From: Luminiphilus sp. | GTDB taxonomy: Bacteria; Pseudomonadota; Gammaproteobacteria; Pseudomonadales; Halieaceae | DNA: 11,664 nt | Assembly: GCA_022425845.1 (NCBI GenBank) | Contig: JAKMEU010000284.1 | Span: forward strand, 1 to 11,664 | Reading direction: 5' to 3' | Part shown: piece after piece, positions 7,744 through 11,664 of the stretch | Layout: each line of letters starts with the position of its first letter | Position numbering within the stretch: position 1 is the stretch's first letter | Made by a program: the position numbers and the translations under genes | The notes under the pieces: generated by a model | What the model was told of the DNA's origin: nothing | The model's database searches: none | Seen by the model: only the letters and a program-made list of their open reading frames with translations

Positions 7744-8357
7744 TTAACCGATGCAGTTTCCGAGTGCTTTTTCTCGCAATTATTGCCCCGTTGTTCAGCG
7801 GGTGCGTGTCGTCTGCCCCCGATGACGTTGACAACGTCTGTGAAATTTTCAGGGAGAAGTCTGGGTGGTACAAGGATGCCAAGAAATCCCGTGCGCGTTG
7901 GGATGTCCCGATTTCGGTCATGATGGCGATCATGCATCAGGAGTCCCGCTTTGTCGCGACCGCGAAGCCACCACGGAAAAAGATTTGGGGCGTGATTCCC
8001 GGACCTCGTCCGTCAGATGCTTATGGCTATTCCCAGGCCAAAGATGACACATGGAAGTGGTACGAGAGGAGCTCCGGTAATTACGGGGCGGACCGTGATG
8101 ACTTCGGTGATGCCATTGACTTTATAGGTTGGTATAACGACATGAGCTTTCGGCAAAACAGAATCGCCAAGGACGATACCTTTCGTCTCTACCTCGCCTA
8201 CCACGAGGGGCATGGCGGTTATGAGCGCAAGACTTATCGAGACAAGCAGTGGCTGGTTGATGTTGCCAGGAAAGTCGATCGCCGGGCCCAGTCTTACAAC
8301 GCACAGCTGCGGAGCTGCGTCGACGAACTGGAAGACGACGGCTGGTGGCCTTTCTAG
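7740..8357 (+). CDS. Lipoprotein with lytic transglycosylase (SLT-like) motifs
   Basis: This is a 205-residue predicted lipoprotein. The N-terminus (basic residues, then VLFLAIIAPLFSGC) is a type II signal peptide with the lipidated cysteine at about residue 22. Val at +2 fits sorting to the outer membrane. The mature part shows a divergent goose-lysozyme/SLT pattern: VPISVMMAIMHQESRF with putative catalytic Glu68, YGYSQ at about 95–99 in place of the usual GLMQ, and AYHEGHGGY from about 153 in place of AYNAG. This supports a peptidoglycan lytic transglycosylase, cutting between MurNAc and GlcNAc. An insertion (PPRKKIWGVIPGPRPSDA) separates the first two motifs. I recognise no standard gene name; it is smaller than MltC or Slt. 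The GTG at 7740 overlaps the ligA stop as GTGA. A GTG at 7731 would add three residues. No clear Shine-Dalgarno is visible, so translation is probably coupled to ligA. Activity is inferred from motifs only. Confidence 0.82.
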   Translation: MINRCSFRVLFLAIIAPLFSGCVSSAPDDVDNVCEIFREKSGWYKDAKKSRARWDVPISVMMAIMHQESRFVATAKPPRKKIWGVIPGPRPSDAYGYSQAKDDTWKWYERSSGNYGADRDDFGDAIDFIGWYNDMSFRQNRIAKDDTFRLYLAYHEGHGGYERKTYRDKQWLVDVARKVDRRAQSYNAQLRSCVDELEDDGWWPF

Positions 8358-8367
8358 AGGGGAGGCC
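8347..8367 (+). terminator. Weak hairpin at the end of the transglycosylase gene
   Basis: GGCCTTTCT (8347–8355) can pair with GGGGAGGCC (8359–8367) across an AGA loop, giving a 9-bp stem that includes three G-U pairs. It spans the stop codon of the lipoprotein gene and lies between the two operons, where a transcription end is expected. There is no U-tract after it (GTGTTAGTGTG), so it is a poor intrinsic terminator. It may instead be a 3'-end stabilising or attenuating structure, or chance. Confidence 0.25.
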
Positions 8368-8380
8368 GTGTTAGTGTGAA

Positions 8381-8398
8381 CTGTCATCTTATTGTCAT
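8381..8398 (+). promoter_or_regulatory. Pho box (PhoB binding site) upstream of phoB
   Basis: Two 7-bp repeats, CTGTCAT (8381–8387) and TTGTCAT (8392–8398), are separated by the 4-bp AT-rich CTTA. This is the exact architecture of the E. coli PhoB site, CTGTCAT-N4-CTGTCAY, with 7/7 and 6/7 matches in the repeats. It takes the place of a -35 element: the -10-like hexamer TCTAAT begins 10 bp downstream. PhoB~P binding here would activate the phoBR–pst operon, so the operon is predicted to be phosphate-starvation inducible and autoregulated. Confidence 0.9.
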
Positions 8399-8408
8399 AA
8401 TTCCATCA

Positions 8409-8414
8409 TCTAAT
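8409..8414 (+). promoter_or_regulatory. -10 element of the phoB promoter
   Basis: TCTAAT matches the sigma70 -10 consensus at 5 of 6 positions and sits 10 bp after the Pho box, the usual spacing at PhoB-activated promoters, which lack a good -35. Transcription would start near 8420, leaving a short leader of about 23 nt. AGGGGAA (8424–8430) and AAGG (8432–8435) precede the GTG start at 8444; the AAGG has about 8 nt spacing. Confidence 0.7.
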
Positions 8415-8443
8415 AGAGGATTCAGGGGAACAAGGTCTACACA

Positions 8444-9142
8444 GTGACAAAGCAAACTGTTCTTGTAGTTGATGATGAACTGGCAATCAGGGATATGCTT
8501 CGCATGGCGCTGGAACTTTCAGGCTATGAGTACCTCGAGTCAGAGAACATATTCGACGCGCATCGGATTGTCCTGGACAGTGGTCCGGATATTGTCCTGC
8601 TGGACTGGATGTTACCCGGGGGCAGCGGTATTGAATTGTTGCGGCGGCTAAAACAGTCTGAAGTCACGCAGAATATTCCGGTGGTGATGCTCACCGCCAA
8701 GACCACTCAGGACAATATTATTCAGGGCCTGGATGTGGGGGCTGACGATTACATAACCAAACCCTTTGCGCCTCGCGAGTTGATAGCGCGTATCAAGGCG
8801 CTTTTGCGCAGGAGCCAACCCAGTGAGGAAAGCTCATTGGTAGAGGTGAAGGGTCTGAAAATTGATCTGGCCGCGCGGCGTGGTTTTATTGACCAGCGGC
8901 CCCTTGATTTGGGCCCTACTGAATTCAAGTTACTGCACTTTTTTATGTCCCATCCGGATCGGGCGTACACCCGCAGCCAACTGCTGGATCACGTCTGGGG
9001 CACTAATGTGTACGTGGAGGAGCGGACGGTTGACGTCCATATTCGGCGCTTGCGGAAGGCTCTTCAGAGTAGCGGGGCAGATTACAGTCACCTGATCCAA
9101 ACGGTCCGGGGCACAGGCTATCGCTTCTCCGAGCAGGAATAG
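8444..9142 (+). CDS. phoB: Phosphate regulon response regulator PhoB
   Basis: PhoB is the OmpR-family transcription factor of the phosphate-starvation response. The 232-residue length is typical. The receiver domain (about 1–122) has the acidic pocket at Asp10/Asp11, phospho-acceptor Asp54 in VLLDWMLPG, switch Thr84 in VVMLTA and Lys106 in YITKPF. The LLDWMLPG and KPFAPRELIARIKALLRR segments are characteristic of PhoB. The winged-helix DNA-binding domain (about 130–230) includes LGPTEFKLLHFFMSHPDRAY, the recognition-helix region ERTVDVHIRRLRKAL and the wing RGTGYRFS. The start is GTG at 8444. Downstream, phoR begins after 8 nt. The Pho box directly upstream both identifies the gene and predicts autoregulation. 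Other OmpR-type regulators are excluded mainly by context and by these PhoB-like segments. Confidence 0.95.
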   Translation: MTKQTVLVVDDELAIRDMLRMALELSGYEYLESENIFDAHRIVLDSGPDIVLLDWMLPGGSGIELLRRLKQSEVTQNIPVVMLTAKTTQDNIIQGLDVGADDYITKPFAPRELIARIKALLRRSQPSEESSLVEVKGLKIDLAARRGFIDQRPLDLGPTEFKLLHFFMSHPDRAYTRSQLLDHVWGTNVYVEERTVDVHIRRLRKALQSSGADYSHLIQTVRGTGYRFSEQE

Positions 9143-9150
9143 CAGGACTC

Positions 9151-10431
9151 GTGGCGGGAGGAAATATCTGGCTTACGGAAATTCGTCTGCTGCTGGCGTT
9201 ACTGGTTGGCGGAGTGCTGGGTGGTATGTTTTTGGGTCGGCCATTGCTGGGATTCTGCGCGGCGCTGCTGTTGGTGCTCATCCGATGGTCGTTTCAGCTC
9301 AGAGGTATTCACCAGTGGATGAATCAACCCTCCGCCGATCCACCCGAGGGCAGCGGCGCCTGGGGGCAGGTACTGGACAATATTTACCAGCTGCAGCGTC
9401 GCAACCGCGAGGCGCAGCTCCGTCTGGAGTCTGCCCTCGACTACTTGCAGGATTCCCTTTCAGCAATGCGTGATGCAGCCGTGATCGTGGATTCTCGGGA
9501 AAACATCGCCTGGGCGAATGATTCAGCGAACTTCCTCTTGGGTATCAAATTTCCCGATGACCAAGGGCGCTCATTGAGAAACCTGGTCAGGTCGCCGGTG
9601 TTTCAGGACTATTTTGAGGCGGATGATTACTCAAGCCCGCTACGTTCCCCTCCCTACGTTGAGGGTGATCGCTGCCTTCATTTTGAGGTGGCCCGCTTTG
9701 GTGTCGGAGATCGTTTGGTCTTCTGCCGTGACATCACTGAGAACTACCGACTGGAGCAGATGCGGCGGGACTTTGTAGGTAACGTATCCCATGAACTGCG
9801 AACGCCGCTCACGGTAATCAAGGGTTACGTAGATACCTTGCAGGCTATGGAGGAGTTTTGTGAGCCTCGCTTTGCCGGGCCACTTGAGCAGATGGGCCAG
9901 CAGACAACGCGAATGGAAAATCTGGTTCGCGATCTGCTCTGGCTGTCCCGGATAGAAAGTGTTGAAACCCTGCGCAAGACGGAAAGCCTTGACATGGCAG
10001 CGCTTATTAACGACATCGTGGCACAGATTGAACCCGCTTATCCGAACCGGCCTATTCAAATTGAATTGAAGAGTGATACCAGGGTGCTTGGCGATCGCTC
10101 TGAATTACAGAGCGCTTTAAGTAACCTGGTGATCAATGCGCTGAAATACAGTGAAGGCAATGTCAAGGTGTGTTGGCAGGATGAGGGAGAATGTGCCGTA
10201 TTTTCAGTCACCGACCGTGGCATCGGTATCGGCCAGCAACACATTTCCCGCCTCACCGAGCGTTTTTATCGTGTTGACAAGAGCCGGAGTAACGATGGGG
10301 GTGGCACCGGGTTGGGATTGGCCATCGTGAAGCACGTAGCGGCGTCTCACCAAGCTGAACTGCTCATCGAATCCGAGCTGGGGGTGGGTAGCTGTTTCAG
10401 TCTCTCGTTTCCGGCTGCGCCTCCCCCCTGA
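9151..10431 (+). CDS. phoR: Phosphate regulon sensor histidine kinase PhoR
   Basis: PhoR is the inner-membrane kinase/phosphatase that phosphorylates PhoB when phosphate is scarce and is held inactive by the Pst–PhoU complex. The 426-residue protein has two closely spaced N-terminal membrane helices (about residues 9–47) with almost no periplasmic loop, as expected for PhoR, which does not sense phosphate directly. A cytoplasmic PAS domain follows (about 100–195; MRDAAVIVDSRENIAWANDSA). The catalytic core holds the H-box FVGNVSHELRTPLTVIKGYV with phospho-accepting His214, the N-box NLVINALKYS (Asn329), the D-box DRGIGIG (Asp355), the F-box ERFYRVDKSRS and the GTGLGLAIVK box. The start is GTG at 9151, with GCAGGA sequences just upstream, 8 nt after phoB. 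Its TGA stop overlaps the ATG of the next gene by one base, suggesting coupled translation with pstS. Confidence 0.94.
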   Translation: MAGGNIWLTEIRLLLALLVGGVLGGMFLGRPLLGFCAALLLVLIRWSFQLRGIHQWMNQPSADPPEGSGAWGQVLDNIYQLQRRNREAQLRLESALDYLQDSLSAMRDAAVIVDSRENIAWANDSANFLLGIKFPDDQGRSLRNLVRSPVFQDYFEADDYSSPLRSPPYVEGDRCLHFEVARFGVGDRLVFCRDITENYRLEQMRRDFVGNVSHELRTPLTVIKGYVDTLQAMEEFCEPRFAGPLEQMGQQTTRMENLVRDLLWLSRIESVETLRKTESLDMAALINDIVAQIEPAYPNRPIQIELKSDTRVLGDRSELQSALSNLVINALKYSEGNVKVCWQDEGECAVFSVTDRGIGIGQQHISRLTERFYRVDKSRSNDGGGTGLGLAIVKHVAASHQAELLIESELGVGSCFSLSFPAAPPP

Positions 10432-11360
10432 TGCTGGGTCACCGATTTCTGCTTTTTATATGCCTATGGGCTGCCATCGCCGCCCGTGCGTCAGTGGAGC
10501 CTCAAACGATTAGCATCCTTGGCAGCGATACGATGGCGGGGGTTTTGTCGGAGTGGTCCAGGGAATTTCAGAAAAGCCATCCTGACATCTCATTTGAAAT
10601 TCAGGGGACGGGTTCGGCTGCTGCGCCGCCGGCGCTTGCTGAGGGCTCGGTTAATTTTGGTGCCATGAGTCGTGCCATGAGTTCTGCCGAAGTAGCGGAT
10701 TTCCAGCGCAGAACCGGTTACCTCCCATTTGCGATTCAGGTGGGGGCTGATGACCTCGCGGTGATCGTGAACCCTTCGAACCCATTGAGAACCATTTCCC
10801 GACGAACGCTTGACGGTATTTTCTCCCAGTCGCAGCGCTGCGGCGGAGTGCGCCATGGTCCTCAGTGGTCGACCGTCCTTGGTGAGTCTGGGGACCCCAT
10901 AATAAGCAGGGCTGGAACATGGGTGATTGAGCGCTATAGCAGAACAGCAGTCAGCGGTAGCTACGGGTTTTTTAAGGATAGGGTTCTCTGTGGCGGAGAT
11001 CTCATGTCGCAGGTCATGGAACTTCCAGGATTTGCTGCGATTGTTGACGCTGTGGCTGGCTCTGATGGTGCTGTAGCTTACGTTGGTCCGAGTTTCGCCG
11101 ATCGGCGGGTTCGGGTGCTGTCTGTCTCAGTGACGGACACTGACGCCACGGGTGGGCTGCTGCCAGGGGAGGTTGGCTATCCCTTCTCACGTCCATTCTT
11201 CCTGTATCTTTCAATAGCGCCGGGACAACAGCTTTCCCGCACGGAGTGTTCATTTCTGGAATACGTTGTCAGCCCCCGGGGCCAACTAACGCTCAAACGG
11301 CTGGGTTTTCAGGCGCTTGGATTGCCAGATGCTCCCGGTATTTACAGTGTCTGTTCCTAA
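10431..11360 (+). CDS. pstS: PstS-like periplasmic phosphate-binding protein
   Basis: This is the periplasmic substrate-binding component of the high-affinity Pst phosphate ABC transporter. The 309-residue protein starts with a Sec signal peptide (about residues 1–20, hydrophobic FLLFICLWAAIAARA with an Ala-Arg-Ala cleavage pattern), leaving a soluble periplasmic protein. Ligand-binding segments of the PstS/PBP-like family are visible: GSDTM (31–35), GTGSAAAPPAL (59–69), FGAMSRAM (76–83) and SRTAVSGSYGFFKD (from 170). These resemble the 'SRxM' type of PstS found in Pseudomonas more than classical E. coli PstS. Cysteines in RCGG and LCGG, and near the C-terminus (TECSF, SVCS), could form disulfides in the periplasm. 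The ATG at 10431 overlaps the phoR stop by one base and has no Shine-Dalgarno; the upstream stretch is C-rich instead. Context (phoBR before, pstC-like after) supports phosphate as ligand, though an accessory binding protein of related specificity is possible. Confidence 0.88.
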   Translation: MLGHRFLLFICLWAAIAARASVEPQTISILGSDTMAGVLSEWSREFQKSHPDISFEIQGTGSAAAPPALAEGSVNFGAMSRAMSSAEVADFQRRTGYLPFAIQVGADDLAVIVNPSNPLRTISRRTLDGIFSQSQRCGGVRHGPQWSTVLGESGDPIISRAGTWVIERYSRTAVSGSYGFFKDRVLCGGDLMSQVMELPGFAAIVDAVAGSDGAVAYVGPSFADRRVRVLSVSVTDTDATGGLLPGEVGYPFSRPFFLYLSIAPGQQLSRTECSFLEYVVSPRGQLTLKRLGFQALGLPDAPGIYSVCS

Positions 11361-11664
11361 GCAAAGGTACCTCTTCGATAGGTTGATCGGAGGCCTCATC
11401 AGAACGATCAGTCTGTTGGTGGGGCTCGGCGTTGTTGGCATGTTTTTACAAATGATCCTGGTTGCGTGGCCCCTTTTTCAGCCGCTCACTGTGCAGGAAG
11501 ACGTTGATCAGCCCAGGCCCCAACCCTCTGTATCGACCCCGCCTGATGACATGCGGTTCGCCGCTGTCACGCCTTCGAAAGTGCTTGTTCTGCAGCTGCC
11601 TAATTCCAGTCGGGAGATAGTCCTGTCGGAAAATGAAGGGTTGGTGTTGGCCGAGCTGCGGCCG
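11329..11664 (+). CDS. pstC: Phosphate ABC transporter permease PstC, long form, 3'-truncated by window edge
   Basis: The frame is open to the right edge, giving the first 112 codons. The visible N-terminus has a short basic cytoplasmic segment (VSVPKQRYLFDRLIGGLIR), then one membrane helix (SLLVGLGVVGMFLQMILVAW), then PLFQPL and a Pro-rich hydrophilic stretch leading into beta-like sequence (MRFAAVTPSKVLVLQL, REIVLSENEGLVLAEL). This layout fits the long PstC variants of Pseudomonas and marine Gammaproteobacteria, which carry an extra periplasmic domain between the first helix and the permease core, unlike the compact E. coli PstC of about 320 residues. The permease signature itself lies beyond the window, so the identity rests on the N-terminal pattern and on position after phoBR–pstS. 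The ATG at 11329 overlaps pstS by 32 nt; a GTG at 11347 (14-nt overlap) is an equally possible start. Neither has a strong Shine-Dalgarno. Confidence 0.72.
   Translation, partial: MLPVFTVSVPKQRYLFDRLIGGLIRTISLLVGLGVVGMFLQMILVAWPLFQPLTVQEDVDQPRPQPSVSTPPDDMRFAAVTPSKVLVLQLPNSSREIVLSENEGLVLAELRP

Noticed and set aside
7518..7937. 139-codon minus-strand frame over the ligA/transglycosylase junction
   Set aside because: It is antisense to both genes with no recognisable motif, signal or ribosome-binding sequence.
1..11664. Mobile elements, CRISPR arrays, tRNA/rRNA genes, riboswitches, toxin-antitoxin or defence genes
   Set aside because: I saw no transposase or integrase frames, no regularly spaced direct repeats, no tRNA-like cloverleaf and no unassigned stretch over 300 bp. 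Nearly all sequence is explained by core genes.

Overview
The window reads as ordinary core chromosome of a GC-rich gammaproteobacterium, probably a marine, Cellvibrionales- or Pseudomonas-like lineage. The main evidence is the order smc–zipA–ligA. ZipA is essentially restricted to Gammaproteobacteria. An SMC-type condensin next to zipA and ligA is the Pseudomonas-like arrangement, whereas enteric bacteria use MukBEF. The PstS-like and long PstC-like proteins also resemble Pseudomonas-type homologues. The genus is an inference and cannot be fixed from the sequence alone.

All genes are on the + strand and fall into two transcriptional blocks. Block 1 starts with the 3' part of a cytochrome c maturation gene (ccmI, cut by the left edge; 1–1070). 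A 120-bp intergenic region (1071–1190) follows, holding promoter-like hexamers, a perfect 9-bp inverted repeat and a small GC hairpin. Then come smc (1191–4688), zipA (4708–5715), ligA (5728–7743) and a small lipoprotein with lytic transglycosylase motifs (7740–8357), which overlaps ligA by 4 nt. These are tightly packed (19-nt gap, 12-nt gap, 4-nt overlap) and probably form one operon. It joins chromosome organisation, divisome assembly, DNA nick sealing and cell-wall cleavage, all tied to the replication/division cycle.

Block 2 is a phosphate-starvation operon. An 86-bp gap (8358–8443) carries a near-consensus Pho box (8381–8398) placed 10 bp upstream of a good -10 hexamer. Then come phoB (8444–9142), phoR (9151–10431), a pstS-like phosphate-binding protein gene (10431–11360, 1-nt overlap with phoR) and the start of a long-form pstC (from about 11329, overlapping pstS and cut by the right edge). 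PhoR senses phosphate status through the Pst transporter, PhoB~P binds Pho boxes, and the same promoter would drive sensor, regulator and transporter together, giving positive autoregulation.

I see no mobile elements, CRISPR arrays, tRNA/rRNA genes, prophage genes or signs of horizontal transfer. I found no convincing undescribed system. The points worth a second look are regulatory: the inverted repeat in the smc promoter region, the three 11-bp-phased Pho-box-like units, the pstS start that lacks a Shine-Dalgarno sequence, and the divergent transglycosylase lipoprotein fused to the end of the smc–zipA–ligA operon.
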